A DNA stretch of 64,000 nucleotides from Oscillospiraceae bacterium (GTDB lineage Bacteria > Bacillota > Clostridia > Oscillospirales > Oscillospiraceae). This document shows positions 39,974 to 48,483 of this stretch, piece by piece (position 1 is the first letter of the stretch; each line of letters opens with the position of its first letter). The stretch covers positions 62,001 through 126,000 of the forward strand of contig SVMM01000003.1 of NCBI GenBank assembly GCA_015067435.1. Reading direction: 5' to 3'. Below the pieces are notes generated by a model that made no database searches, was not told the origin of the DNA, and worked only from the letters and a program-made list of their open reading frames with translations. The translations under genes were made by a program, and so were the position numbers.

Positions 39974-40728
39974 TTACCAAACGCATCATCCCCTGTCTGG
40001 ACGTGCGGGACGGCAGGGTGGTCAAGGGCGTCAACTTCGCGGGGCTGGGCGACGTCGCCTCGCCCGTGGAGCTGGCGGAATACTACAGTGCCAACGGCGC
40101 GGACGAGCTGGTGTTCTATGACATCACCGCCTCCGCGGAGGGGCGCGCGCTCTTCACCGACATTCTCTGCGAGACGGCGCGGCGTGTGTTCATCCCGCTG
40201 ACCGTGGGCGGCGGCGTCAACTCCCTCGCGGATTTTGAGCGCGTGCTCGGCTGCGGCGCGGACAAGGTGAGCGTCAACTCCGGCGCGATCCGGAACCCCG
40301 CGCTCGTCGGCGAGGCGGCGAAGCGCTACGGCGACCAGTGCGTCGTGCTGTCCGCGGACGTGAAGCGCGTGGACGGCGTGTTCCGCGTGTTCGCCAAGGG
40401 CGGGCGCGAGAACACGGGCATGGAGGCGGTCGAGTGGATACGCCGCTGCGTCGGCGACGGCGCGGGCGAGATCGTGCTCAACTCCATCGACACCGACGGC
40501 GTCAAGGGCGGCTTCGATCTGGAGATGCTCGCCGCGGTCTGCGACGCGGTGAGCGTGCCCGTCATCGCCTCCGGCGGCGCGGGCAAAATCGAAGACTTCA
40601 TCACGCTGTTCCGTTCGCTTCCCAAGGTGGACGCCGGGCTTGCGGCGTCGATCTTCCACTTCGGCGAGGTGTCCATCCGCGAGCTGAAGGAAGCCATGGC
40701 GGCGAACGGCATCCCCGCGCGTCTATAA
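39970..40728 (+). CDS. hisF: Imidazole glycerol phosphate synthase cyclase subunit
   Basis: A 252-residue barrel. [22 protein letters not shown] with the catalytic Asp, [23 protein letters not shown], and the second catalytic Asp in ILNSIDTDG-type sequence ([14 protein letters not shown]). With HisH it makes IGP and AICAR from PRFAR and glutamine. The AICAR released links this operon to the neighbouring purine genes. Confidence 0.97.
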   Translation: MITKRIIPCLDVRDGRVVKGVNFAGLGDVASPVELAEYYSANGADELVFYDITASAEGRALFTDILCETARRVFIPLTVGGGVNSLADFERVLGCGADKVSVNSGAIRNPALVGEAAKRYGDQCVVLSADVKRVDGVFRVFAKGGRENTGMEAVEWIRRCVGDGAGEIVLNSIDTDGVKGGFDLEMLAAVCDAVSVPVIASGGAGKIEDFITLFRSLPKVDAGLAASIFHFGEVSIRELKEAMAANGIPARL

Positions 40729-40741
40729 AAGGAGAAAAAGC

Positions 40742-41389
40742 ATGATCGATATTTCCGAACTCAAATTCGACGAGCGGGGCCTGATCCCCGCCATCGTCGC
40801 GGACGCCGTCACCAAGCGCGTCCTGACGCTCGCCTACATGAACGAAGAGAGCCTTCGCATCTCGATGGAAAAGGAGCTGACCTGCTTCTGGAGCCGCTCG
40901 CGCAAGGAGCTGTGGCTCAAGGGCAAGACGAGCGGGAACTACCAGCACATCGTCTCCATCACCGCCGACTGCGACCGCGACGCGCTGCTGGTGCTCGTGG
41001 AGCCGGACGGCCCCGCCTGCCACCTCGGCACGGAGAGCTGCTTCGAGTACCCGCTTTTTCAGAGCGCGGAGCGCGAGGAGTTCTCCCTGCGCGGTCTGTA
41101 TCAGCTCCTGCAGGGGCGCAAGGCGGAGCTGCCGGAGGGCTCGTACACGACCTACCTCTTTGAAAAGGGCCTCGACAAGATCCTCAAGAAGGTCGGCGAG
41201 GAGTGCACCGAGGTCATCATCGCGGGCAAGGCGCAGGACAAGAAGGAGACGGTCTACGAGATCGCCGACCTCGCCTATCACGTTATGGTGCTGATGGTCG
41301 AAGCGGGCATCACACCGGAGGATATCCACCGCGAGCTGGCGTCCCGCCACGTGATCGACCACAAGGTCAAGCAGGAGAAGATGGTATGA
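40742..41389 (+). CDS. hisIE: Bifunctional phosphoribosyl-AMP cyclohydrolase / phosphoribosyl-ATP pyrophosphatase
   Basis: A 215-residue fusion. HisI (1-115) has [30 protein letters not shown] with Zn/Mg ligands and HLGTESCF. HisE (about 120-215) has [25 protein letters not shown] and [13 protein letters not shown] with the acidic metal-binding residues of the MazG-like all-alpha fold. These do steps 3 and 2. It overlaps the phosphatase gene by 4 bp. Confidence 0.95.
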   Translation: MIDISELKFDERGLIPAIVADAVTKRVLTLAYMNEESLRISMEKELTCFWSRSRKELWLKGKTSGNYQHIVSITADCDRDALLVLVEPDGPACHLGTESCFEYPLFQSAEREEFSLRGLYQLLQGRKAELPEGSYTTYLFEKGLDKILKKVGEECTEVIIAGKAQDKKETVYEIADLAYHVMVLMVEAGITPEDIHRELASRHVIDHKVKQEKMV

Positions 41390-42195
41390 TACGCTTCGAC
41401 CTGCACACGCACTCGAATTACAGCGACGGGGAGAACACGCCGGAGGAGATGATCGAATCCGCGATCTCCCTCGGTCTGACATGCCTCGGCATCTCCGACC
41501 ACAGCTATACGTCCTTCGACCTCGAACCCTGCGTGCCAAAGGAGCGGCTGGAGGAGCGGCGGCGCGCCATGGCGGAGCTGCGGAAGAAGTACCACGGTCG
41601 GATTGACCTGTTCTGCGGCATTGAGCAGGAGTATTACTCAGACTTCCCCGCGGAGGGGTACGACTACATTATCGGCTCGGTGCACTATCTGCTGCTGGAC
41701 GGCGAGTACCGCCATGTGGACAACACGCCGGAGATGGCGCGCCGGACGGTCGAAGCGTATTTCGGCGGCGACTGGTACGCTTACGCAGCGGCGTACTTCG
41801 ACACGGTTTCGGACGTGGTGGAGCACACGGGCTGCGACATCATCGGGCATCTCGACCTCGTGTCCAAGTTCAATGAGAAGGAGCAGCTGTTCGATGAGAG
41901 CCACCCGCGCTATGTTGCGGCATGGCAGGCTGCGATCGACCGGCTGCTGCCGTACGGAAAGCCCTTCGAGATCAACACCGGCGCCATGTCGCGCGGCTGG
42001 CGTACGCAGGCGTATCCCAACGCGCAGATGATCGATTACATCCGCGCCAACGGCGGCAGGCTGCTGCTATCCAGCGACAGCCACAGCGCCAAAACGATCC
42101 GGCACGCCTTCGCGCGCTATGAAGAGGCGCTGGGCGACAGCCTGATCCAGAGCGCGGACGAGCTGCCCTGCCTGCGGCGCGGCCGTCTGGCATAA
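41386..42195 (+). CDS. hisK: Histidinol-phosphatase, PHP family
   Basis: A 269-residue PHP-domain phosphatase (HisK/HisJ type). [12 protein letters not shown] has the metal-binding HxH, LGISDHSY the next His, [10 protein letters not shown] the Glu, [20 protein letters not shown] and LSSDSHSA the remaining ligands. Converts histidinol phosphate to histidinol, completing the pathway that the monofunctional HisB leaves open. Last gene of the his operon. Confidence 0.93.
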   Translation: MIRFDLHTHSNYSDGENTPEEMIESAISLGLTCLGISDHSYTSFDLEPCVPKERLEERRRAMAELRKKYHGRIDLFCGIEQEYYSDFPAEGYDYIIGSVHYLLLDGEYRHVDNTPEMARRTVEAYFGGDWYAYAAAYFDTVSDVVEHTGCDIIGHLDLVSKFNEKEQLFDESHPRYVAAWQAAIDRLLPYGKPFEINTGAMSRGWRTQAYPNAQMIDYIRANGGRLLLSSDSHSAKTIRHAFARYEEALGDSLIQSADELPCLRRGRLA

Positions 42196-42204
42196 AAACA
42201 AAAA

Positions 42205-42221
42205 GCCGCCGAAGCGGCGGC
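42205..42221 (+). other. Short GC hairpin between hisK and the AICAR transformylase gene
   Basis: GCCGCC (42205-42210) pairs with GGCGGC (42216-42221). On the plus strand it lacks a T-run (the tract is A-rich and lies before it), so it is not a good terminator and may only reduce read-through or protect the mRNA end. Confidence 0.4.
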
Positions 42222-42261
42222 ATACGCACCATGCCCATCAACCATACGGGAGGTACGACGC

Positions 42262-43446
42262 ATGACGGAATTCGAGCTCAAATACGGCTGCAACCCCAAC
42301 CAGAAGCCGGCGCGCATCTTCATGGAAAGCGGAAGCGAGCTGCCGGTACAAATTTTGAACGGCCGCCCCGGCTACATCAACTTTCTCGACGCGCTCAACG
42401 CCTGGCAGCTGGTGCGCGAGCTAAAGGCCGCGCTGGGGCTGCCAGCCGCGGCGTCCTTCAAACACGTCAGCCCAACCTCCGCCGCGCTGGGCATCCCGCT
42501 GAGCGAGCGGATGAAAAAAGCCTGCTTCGCGGACGACGTCGACGGGCTGGACGACTCGCCGCTCGCCTGCGCCTACGCCCGCGCGCGCGGCACGGACCGC
42601 CTGTGCTCGTTCGGCGACTGGGCGGCGCTGTCCGACGTGTGCGACGCGGCGACGGCGCGCGTGCTCCGGCGCGAGGTCTCCGACGGCGTGATCGCCCCCG
42701 GCTATGAGCCGGAGGCGCTTGCGATTTTGAAGGAAAAGCGCGGCGGAAACTACAACATCGTGCAGATCGATCCGGACTATGAGCCGGAGGAGCTGGAGCG
42801 CAAGCAGGTCTTCGGCGTCACGTTCGAGCAGAAGCGCAACAACGCGGTCATCGGCCCCGATCTGCTCAAAAACATCGTCACCGCCAACAAGGTGCTGCCC
42901 GCGAGCGCCGTGCGTGACCTGATCCTCGCGCTCATCACGCTCAAATACACCCAGTCCAACTCCGTGTGCTACGCCGTGGGCGGACAGACCATCGGCGTGG
43001 GCGCGGGACAGCAGTCCCGCATCCACTGCACGCGGCTCGCCGGCTCCAAGGCGGACACGTGGTTCCTGCGACAGTCGCCGAAGGTGCTCGCCCTGCCGTT
43101 CTGGGACAACATCTCCCGCCCCGAGCGCGACAACGTCATCGACGGCTACATCAACCAGAACGAGGAGGACGTCTGCGCCGAGGGGATCTGGCACCGCTAC
43201 TTCTCCAGACGCCCCGAGCCGTTCACGCGCGAGGAGCAGCTTGCCGTCCTGCGCGAGGCGGACGGCGTGTCGCTGGGCTCCGACGCGTTCTTCCCCTTCC
43301 CGGACAACGTCGAGCGCGCCTGCCGCAGCGGCGTGCGCTACATCGCCCAGCCGGGCGGCTCCGTGCGCGACGCGGAGGTGATCGCCTGCTGCGACCGTCA
43401 CGACGTGGTCATGGCGGCGACGGGCCTGCGCCTGTTCCACCACTGA
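42262..43446 (+). CDS. Stand-alone AICAR formyltransferase (PurH transformylase half)
   Basis: A 394-residue protein matching only the transformylase part of PurH. LKYGCNPNQKPARIF is the start signature, SFKHVSPTSAALG holds the catalytic Lys-His, NSVCYAVGGQTIGVGAGQQSRIHCTRLAGSKAD is the substrate-binding block (split here as GQQSRIHCTRLAGSK), and RYIAQPGGSVRD lies near the end. The N-terminal IMP cyclohydrolase domain of normal PurH (about 200 residues) is absent. It converts AICAR plus 10-formyl-THF to FAICAR. It is 66 bp after hisK, with a GGGAGGT site and no visible promoter, so it is probably co-transcribed with the his operon. A separate PurO-type IMP cyclohydrolase lies convergently 27 bp away. 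Confidence 0.9.
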   Translation: MTEFELKYGCNPNQKPARIFMESGSELPVQILNGRPGYINFLDALNAWQLVRELKAALGLPAAASFKHVSPTSAALGIPLSERMKKACFADDVDGLDDSPLACAYARARGTDRLCSFGDWAALSDVCDAATARVLRREVSDGVIAPGYEPEALAILKEKRGGNYNIVQIDPDYEPEELERKQVFGVTFEQKRNNAVIGPDLLKNIVTANKVLPASAVRDLILALITLKYTQSNSVCYAVGGQTIGVGAGQQSRIHCTRLAGSKADTWFLRQSPKVLALPFWDNISRPERDNVIDGYINQNEEDVCAEGIWHRYFSRRPEPFTREEQLAVLREADGVSLGSDAFFPFPDNVERACRSGVRYIAQPGGSVRDAEVIACCDRHDVVMAATGLRLFHH

Positions 43447-43473
43447 TCCGCAGGAGGAACGACGATAGCGGTG

Positions 43474-44106
43474 TCAGTCCCCCAGCAGCTTGTTGAACAG
43501 CGTCACCGTCCCGTTGACGCAGGCGTAAAGGGCGACCTTGTTCTCCGCGTTGAGCGCGCGCCAGACCTCCTCCGGCTCCGGCAGGTCGATATCAAGCGGC
43601 TCGCCCGCGAAAGAGGGCAGCGGGTTTCCGTCGCCCTGATAGGTGCTCAGGAACCGTCCCCGTCCCTCCTCGCAGCCCTCGTAGCAGAAGAACTCTCGCA
43701 GGCAGCGTCCGCCGCTCCGCTTGAGGATGGACAGCTCGAAGCTGCCGTCCGGATAACACAGGGCGGAGATGCGCGGGGTATAGTTCGGCTCGTCCGGCTC
43801 GTACGTCCGCGTCATCAGCGCCTTTCGGAAGTCGCCGACGTCGCGGATGGTGTCCGTCTGGTCGCCGTTGGTGACGATCAGGCCCCGCGGCGTCCGGCGC
43901 ACGGGATGATAGATGATAAGGCTCGGATCGGTGACTCTGCTCTCGTCAAAGGCGCGCGTGCGGATGCCGTCCTCCGTGCGCTCAAAGATGCGGTTGCGGC
44001 TGTTTTCGCTGCGCCCCATGATAAAGTAGTACACGCGGTCCTTCCCCACGGCAATGCCGCGTCCGGGGTACGGATTACCCCGCAGAAAAGCCAGAAAATC
44101 CGTCAT
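43474..44106 (-). CDS. IMP cyclohydrolase, PurO-like
   Basis: A 210-residue protein. NPYPGRGIAVGKDRVYYFIMGRSENSRNR (split: NPYPGRGIAVGK, YYFIMGRSENSRNR) matches the archaeal-type IMP cyclohydrolase family (PF07826), as do LIIYHPVRRTPRGLIVTNGDQTD segments and NYTPRISAL. It would close FAICAR to IMP, the step missing from the stand-alone transformylase encoded next to it. Family length (about 200-240) agrees. It is the last gene of a minus-strand operon after a cyclase-family gene and a nitrilase-family gene, overlapping the latter by 4 bp. Confidence 0.85.
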   Translation of the reverse strand: MTDFLAFLRGNPYPGRGIAVGKDRVYYFIMGRSENSRNRIFERTEDGIRTRAFDESRVTDPSLIIYHPVRRTPRGLIVTNGDQTDTIRDVGDFRKALMTRTYEPDEPNYTPRISALCYPDGSFELSILKRSGGRCLREFFCYEGCEEGRGRFLSTYQGDGNPLPSFAGEPLDIDLPEPEEVWRALNAENKVALYACVNGTVTLFNKLLGD

Positions 44107-44993
44107 TGCGATCTCTCCTCTCCATCAAAATACGACTGTTCCGGCGCGTGCAGCGTGTAGATGTCCGTCCTGCGGTGACGCAGAAGCGGGATCTGCGCGC
44201 GCACGCGCTCTGTTTCCGCGAGGTCGAGTACGACGAGCTGCCCGCCCTCGCCCTCATCCATCTGTGCGAGCACCCTGCCCCACGGGTCGACGGCGATGCT
44301 GTGCCCCCAGGACTGATAGTCTGCCGCCGCGTCCCACGACGGCGCCGTGCCGACGGCGAACACCTGCTGGAACATCGCCTGCGCGCGGAACATCAGCTCC
44401 CAGTGCAGCGGCCCCGTCGTCATATTGAACGCCGCGGGCACCAGAATGAGCTCCGCGCCCCGCAGCGCCATCAGGCGGGCAAGCTCCGGGAAGCGGAAAT
44501 CATAGCAGACGCACAGCCCCATTTTCCCGAATTCCGTGTCGAACACCGTGATCCCGCCGCCCGCGCTGAGCGTGTCCGACTCCCGGAACGATTGTCCGCC
44601 CGCCACGTCGATGTCGAAGAGGTGCATCTTGCGGTGCTTCGCGACCCGCTTCCCCGCGCGGTCGAACACATAGGCGGTGTTGTAGACCCGCCCGTCCGCG
44701 CCGCGTTCCGGCATGGAACCCGCCGAAAGGTAGACGCCGTACTCCTTTGCCAGCGACGCGCAGGCGCGGGCGGTCTCTCCGTCCTCCCCCTCGGCATAGA
44801 CGGGGAACTTCTCCGTCACATACGGGCAGCAGAACATCTCCGGCAGGCACACGAGATCCGCGTCCAGCTCCCGCGCGCGGCGGCAGGCGTCCTCCGCGCG
44901 CTCCAGCGCCTCCGCCGGCTTCTCCGGCACCTTCATCTGCCATTGGAGGATGCGCAGGCAGCCTCCCCGCGCGGCTTTGTTCTCGTCCATCAT
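44103..44993 (-). CDS. Nitrilase-superfamily amidase (Nit2/omega-amidase-like)
   Basis: A 296-residue carbon-nitrogen hydrolase. The catalytic triad is Glu in LVCLPEMF (about 52), Lys in HRKMHLFDID (about 122) and Cys in LCVCYDFRFPE (about 162). The branch resembles Nit2 omega-amidases or deaminated-glutathione amidases, which hydrolyse alpha-ketoglutaramate-like amides. It lies in an operon with a cyclase-family protein and PurO, so amide or formamide chemistry around purine/histidine breakdown is possible, but the substrate is inferred only. Confidence 0.88.
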   Translation of the reverse strand: MMDENKAARGGCLRILQWQMKVPEKPAEALERAEDACRRARELDADLVCLPEMFCCPYVTEKFPVYAEGEDGETARACASLAKEYGVYLSAGSMPERGADGRVYNTAYVFDRAGKRVAKHRKMHLFDIDVAGGQSFRESDTLSAGGGITVFDTEFGKMGLCVCYDFRFPELARLMALRGAELILVPAAFNMTTGPLHWELMFRAQAMFQQVFAVGTAPSWDAAADYQSWGHSIAVDPWGRVLAQMDEGEGGQLVVLDLAETERVRAQIPLLRHRRTDIYTLHAPEQSYFDGEERSQ

Positions 44994-45021
44994 CCGTTTC
45001 TCCCTCCGCGATACGCCGCGC

Positions 45022-45669
45022 TCAATCCTCGAACCATGCCACCGCGCGGATCGGCGAGCCGTCGCAGTTCTCGATCTTCAGCGGGAAACAGCTGAACCAG
45101 AACAGCTCCGGGCCGCACTGCTCCAGACGGCACAAATTTTCGATGTTGACGATGTCCTTCTCCGCGAACAGCCGCTTGTGCCGCGTCAGGTTCACGTCCG
45201 CGATGGGGTCGAGCCCGATGACGTCGAAGCCGATCCCCTTGTAGCTGCCGTTCAGAATGTGGTCCAGCACCGCGTCGTCGATGCAGGGGTAGTCCCCGAA
45301 GTAATCCTCGCTCCCCCACTTTTTGTCCCAGCCGAGGCAGAACAGCAGGAAGTCCGCGGCATCGGCCTTTTCGCCGTAGGGGCGCAGGTGCTCCATGGTG
45401 ATCGCCTCCCCGCAGGCAAGCGCGCGGCAGTCGACCACCAGCGCTTTGCCGATGAACTGCTCCGGCGGAAAGGCGTCCAGCGTCGTCCGGTGCGCATAGA
45501 GGTGGGCGGGCGGGTCCATGTGCGTCCCCGTATGCGTGAACATGGTGATCCGCGTCTCCTTGAAGCCGTCCTTTTCATAGGTGTTCGCCGCCTCGAACCG
45601 GGGCGGCTCCGTCCCCGGATACACGGGCATCTCCGGCGTGATCGCGTGGGTGAGATCGATGACCTTCAT
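45022..45669 (-). CDS. Cyclase-family metal-dependent hydrolase (kynurenine formamidase-like)
   Basis: A 215-residue protein. IDLTHAITPEMPVYPGTEPP and the metal motif HTGTHMDPPAH (about 50-60) are the family signatures; GFDVIGLDPIAD and NLTRHKRLFAEKDIVNIENL lie in the second half. Members cleave formyl-amides, cyclic imides or lactones. ATG at 45669 follows GGAGG at 7 nt. First gene of the operon with the amidase and PurO; 28 bp separate it from the amidase. The exact substrate is unknown. Confidence 0.87.
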   Translation of the reverse strand: MKVIDLTHAITPEMPVYPGTEPPRFEAANTYEKDGFKETRITMFTHTGTHMDPPAHLYAHRTTLDAFPPEQFIGKALVVDCRALACGEAITMEHLRPYGEKADAADFLLFCLGWDKKWGSEDYFGDYPCIDDAVLDHILNGSYKGIGFDVIGLDPIADVNLTRHKRLFAEKDIVNIENLCRLEQCGPELFWFSCFPLKIENCDGSPIRAVAWFED

Positions 45670-45706
45670 GGCGCAGTCCTCCGTTCTTTCTTTGTCGCTT
45701 TCCATC

Positions 45707-45735
45707 AGCATAAACCCGCGCCATGCTCCTGTCAA
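45707..45735 (-). promoter_or_regulatory. Promoter of the cyclase/amidase/PurO operon
   Basis: On the minus strand TTGACA (45730-45735), 17-bp spacer, TATGCT (45707-45712). Confidence 0.8.
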
Positions 45736-45780
45736 TGACAAGCGCGCCGCAATTTCTCCGCCCGTTCTTTCGGGAAAGCC

Positions 45781-45809
45781 TTGTCAATGCGCGCAAAACG
45801 CGGTATAGT
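45781..45809 (+). promoter_or_regulatory. Promoter of the SLH gene at 45844
   Basis: TTGTCA (45781-45786), 17-bp spacer, TATAGT (45804-45809), 34 bp upstream of the ATG. Confidence 0.8.
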
Positions 45810-45843
45810 AGATGACAGTTTGAAATGAAAGGAGCATTTAGCC

Positions 45844-47319
45844 ATGAAGAAACTCAAACGCATCCTCTCTCTTGCGCTGGCGCTGTGCCTTTGCTGCTCG
45901 TTCGCCTTCGCCGCGGCGGGAACATCGCAGCTCCCCAACGTCGGAGAAGCAAGCCTCAACCTGACGGCGCAGCAGGCGGAGGCGTTCGCCCAGAAGCTCC
46001 GCGACGCGGACAAGCGCGCCGGAAAGGTCTGGGCAACGGATTACGAGGACTGGGACGAGCTGGAGGGCTACGTTGTCTGCGGCACGCTGATCGGCACCGG
46101 AGACAGCGCGATGCTTTGGATCGCCGACTACCTCATCAACGTCAGCCGCGAGGCGGAGTGGCCCGGCGAGATCGCCCTCGGCAGCGGCTGCATCAGCATC
46201 GCGTTCGAGGAGCTGTGGCAGTGGGACGGCTCGAAGGCGGTCGGCTTTGCGCCGGTGAACACCTGCGGCGGCCACGTCGCGCTGCGCGAAGTCGGCGTGG
46301 AGGCGTTCTCGGTCTACGGCGGCACCGACGTCGACGGCGACGAGTGGGACGCGTTCTACCCCTTCTCCAAGGGAATGCTCGCGAAGGAGCCCAGCTGGTG
46401 CCGCGCGTGGTGCTGCGCGTATGACTACCGCCTTGAGGCTGCGGGCGTCGCTGCCGCCGGCAAGGCGCCGAAGAACATCGCCATCGAGTTTGTCCAGTAC
46501 CTGACGGACACCAACCAGTGGCCCGTGCTCCCGTTCGACTGGACGACGTTCTACACCACCGACGAGATGTGGGAGATGGCCAGGATCTTTGACGTGTCCG
46601 CCGGCAAGAGCTGGCAGAATCTCTATCCGGACGGCGGGTTCCCCTATATCAGCAGCAACGAGAATGCTGTGCCCGGCGCGTTGATGACCGCCGCGTTCAT
46701 CGTCGACGACACCGACGACCAGTGGGTCGAGGTGAACGATCTGGCCGGAATGCTGGAATCCTACGCCGCGATGAACACGGGCTACGCCGGCTTCGCGGAC
46801 GTTCCCGCGAACGCGTACTACGCCGATGCCGTGAAGTGGGCGGCGGAGAACGGCATCACCACCGGCACGGAGCCGGGCGTCTTCTCGCCGAACGACACCT
46901 GCACGCGCGGTCAGGTCGTGACCTTCCTGTGGAGAATGGCGGGCCAGCCCGAGCCGACGTCGAAGAAGAACCACTTCCGCGACGTGAAGGCGGACGACTA
47001 CTTCTACAAGCCCGTTCTGTGGGCAGTGGAGCAGGGCATCACCAACGGCACCTCCGCCACCGCGTTCTCTCCGAACGACCTCTGCACCCGCGCGCATGTG
47101 GTCACGTTCCTCTGGCGCGCGCTGAACAAGCCCGCGGCGCGCGGGAGCAGCGCGCTCGCCGCGCAGTTCCCCACAGACTACTACACCGACGCGGTCGCGT
47201 GGGCGGACAGCGTGAAGCTCCTCTCCGGAACGGCGCAGGCGTTCACCCCCGGCGCGAACTGCCCGCGCTCGGACATCGTCACCTACCTCTATCGCTGTTA
47301 TCTGCTCGCCGCCGGCTGA
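45844..47319 (+). CDS. Exported protein with three C-terminal SLH modules
   Basis: A 491-residue secreted protein. The signal peptide is KRILSLALALCLCCSFAFAAAG. The unknown N-terminal domain (about 30-310) is rich in Trp and has Cys clusters (WCRAWCCAYDY). Three SLH modules follow: FADVPANAYYADAVKWAAENGITTG, FRDVKADDYFYKPVLWAVEQGITNG (both quoted in part: YYADAVKWAAENGITTG, YFYKPVLWAVEQGITNG) and YYTDAVAWADSVKLLSG, each with a T-R-x-x-V-T-F/Y-L-W/Y-R segment. It is anchored by SLH binding to the wall polymer. Function of the N-terminal domain is unknown. Monocistronic by promoter and terminator. Confidence 0.88.
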   Translation: MKKLKRILSLALALCLCCSFAFAAAGTSQLPNVGEASLNLTAQQAEAFAQKLRDADKRAGKVWATDYEDWDELEGYVVCGTLIGTGDSAMLWIADYLINVSREAEWPGEIALGSGCISIAFEELWQWDGSKAVGFAPVNTCGGHVALREVGVEAFSVYGGTDVDGDEWDAFYPFSKGMLAKEPSWCRAWCCAYDYRLEAAGVAAAGKAPKNIAIEFVQYLTDTNQWPVLPFDWTTFYTTDEMWEMARIFDVSAGKSWQNLYPDGGFPYISSNENAVPGALMTAAFIVDDTDDQWVEVNDLAGMLESYAAMNTGYAGFADVPANAYYADAVKWAAENGITTGTEPGVFSPNDTCTRGQVVTFLWRMAGQPEPTSKKNHFRDVKADDYFYKPVLWAVEQGITNGTSATAFSPNDLCTRAHVVTFLWRALNKPAARGSSALAAQFPTDYYTDAVAWADSVKLLSGTAQAFTPGANCPRSDIVTYLYRCYLLAAG

Positions 47320-47347
47320 GTGGCGCGGACGAACCATATCATAAATC

Positions 47348-47379
47348 GAGCCTGCGGCCGGGTTTCCGACCGCAGGCTC
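47348..47379. terminator. Bidirectional terminator between convergent genes
   Basis: GAGCCTGCGG at 47348-47357 pairs with CCGCAGGCTC at 47370-47379, extended by CGG/CCG inside, with a short T-containing loop. Confidence 0.75.
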
Positions 47380-47396
47380 TCGTATGTTCTGTTGGT

Positions 47397-48203
47397 TTAC
47401 GCCTTATCCAGCAGCTTCCTGATGTACGCGAGGTCCGCCGCGGCGTCCTGCGCGGCATACTCGAAGTTCAGCGTGCCGTCGAAGCCGGATTCGACGATCG
47501 CCCTGCAGATCGCCGGAAAGTCCATGGACGATTCGCGCGGCGAGCAGCGGTTTTCCCCGGTAATGTCGATCTGGCGGCAGTATGGGGCATATTTGCGGAT
47601 GGTTTCGGGGATGTCAAGCTCCTCGATAAAGAGGTGCATCAGGTCGAGCGACATCCGCAGCCGGGGCGAGCCGACCTCCCGCAGCAGCTCCGCGACGGCC
47701 TCCGGCGTGTAGTACATGTTGGCTTCCTCGTGGTTGTACGACTCGATCGCGACGTCGATGCCCACCTTCTCGCAATGCGCCGCCACGGCGCGGATGCTCT
47801 CGCCGAAGTTGCGCAGCGACTCCTCCGGCGAACCGGCGTGCTGCCGGTTGCCGCGGATCATCCCGATCACCGTGACGGGCCGTCCGATCTCCGCGGCGCG
47901 GTCGGCGAGGGTACAGAGCCTCTCGACGCACGCCGCGCGCTTCTCCGGGTCGGAGGAATTGAGCGTCAGGCCGTCGACGGAGGCGACCTTGCCGTTGGCG
48001 ACCGCGGAAAACACGATCCCCGTCTCCGCGGAGAGCCGCAGGAGCTTTTCCTTCGGGAGGTCCTCCGGCACGCGCGCGGTGAGCTGGACCGCGTCGAAGC
48101 CCGCTTCCTTCGCCCGCCGGACGGTCTCCTCCAGCGGGCCCTGAAATACCGCGACCTTGCTCGGCGCGGCCGCCTCCGTGGTCACGGCGCTGAACAGTAA
48201 CAT
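47397..48203 (-). CDS. Sugar phosphate isomerase/epimerase-like TIM-barrel protein
   Basis: A 268-residue xylose-isomerase-like (AP endonuclease 2 fold) protein. Barrel segments include AKEAGFDAVQLTARVPED, VTVIGMIRG, GIDVAIESYNHEEANM, MSLDLMHLFIEE and TLNFEYAAQD; the metal-binding Glu (IESYN), Asp (LDLMH), His and Glu (NFEY) positions are present. Members isomerise or dehydrate sugars and cyclitols. ATG at 48203 follows AAGGATG. No sugar kinase or transporter is adjacent, so the substrate cannot be inferred. It is divergent from the permease-kinase gene. Confidence 0.85.
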   Translation of the reverse strand: MLLFSAVTTEAAAPSKVAVFQGPLEETVRRAKEAGFDAVQLTARVPEDLPKEKLLRLSAETGIVFSAVANGKVASVDGLTLNSSDPEKRAACVERLCTLADRAAEIGRPVTVIGMIRGNRQHAGSPEESLRNFGESIRAVAAHCEKVGIDVAIESYNHEEANMYYTPEAVAELLREVGSPRLRMSLDLMHLFIEELDIPETIRKYAPYCRQIDITGENRCSPRESSMDFPAICRAIVESGFDGTLNFEYAAQDAAADLAYIRKLLDKA

Positions 48204-48280
48204 ATCGCCACATCCTTTCTTTTCACGCGGATGGCGCGAGCTTCTCCCGCCTCCCGCTTTTCCTTTCCGGTTCCGCACAC

Positions 48281-48309
48281 ATTATACCGGAATCCCCGCG
48301 CGCTCGCAA
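48281..48309 (-). promoter_or_regulatory. Promoter of the TIM-barrel gene
   Basis: On the minus strand TTGCGA (48304-48309), 17-bp spacer, TATAAT (48281-48286). Confidence 0.8.
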
Positions 48310-48373
48310 GCACGGATTGCGTTTTGTCCGCATCCGCGCGGCGTTCGGCGCCTTGGAAAACCGCGGGAACCGA

Positions 48374-48402
48374 TTGACTTTTCCCCCGGCGCACGCTAAA
48401 AT
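48374..48402 (+). promoter_or_regulatory. Promoter of the permease-kinase gene
   Basis: TTGACT (48374-48379), 17-bp spacer, TAAAAT (48397-48402). The leader of about 75 nt contains a strong hairpin, CCCCGCC (48429-48435) with GGCGGGG (48452-48458), 25 bp before the ATG. Confidence 0.75.
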
Positions 48403-48483
48403 GATATTTGTGAGGTTATACCGCTTTGCCCCGCCGGACGGCGTGCGGTAGGGCGGGGGCACCGCGTGCAAGAGGATGATTTC

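Noticed and set aside
42205-42221. Intrinsic terminator of the his operon
   Set aside because: There is no T-run on the plus strand after the stem, and the next gene has a ribosome site but no promoter.
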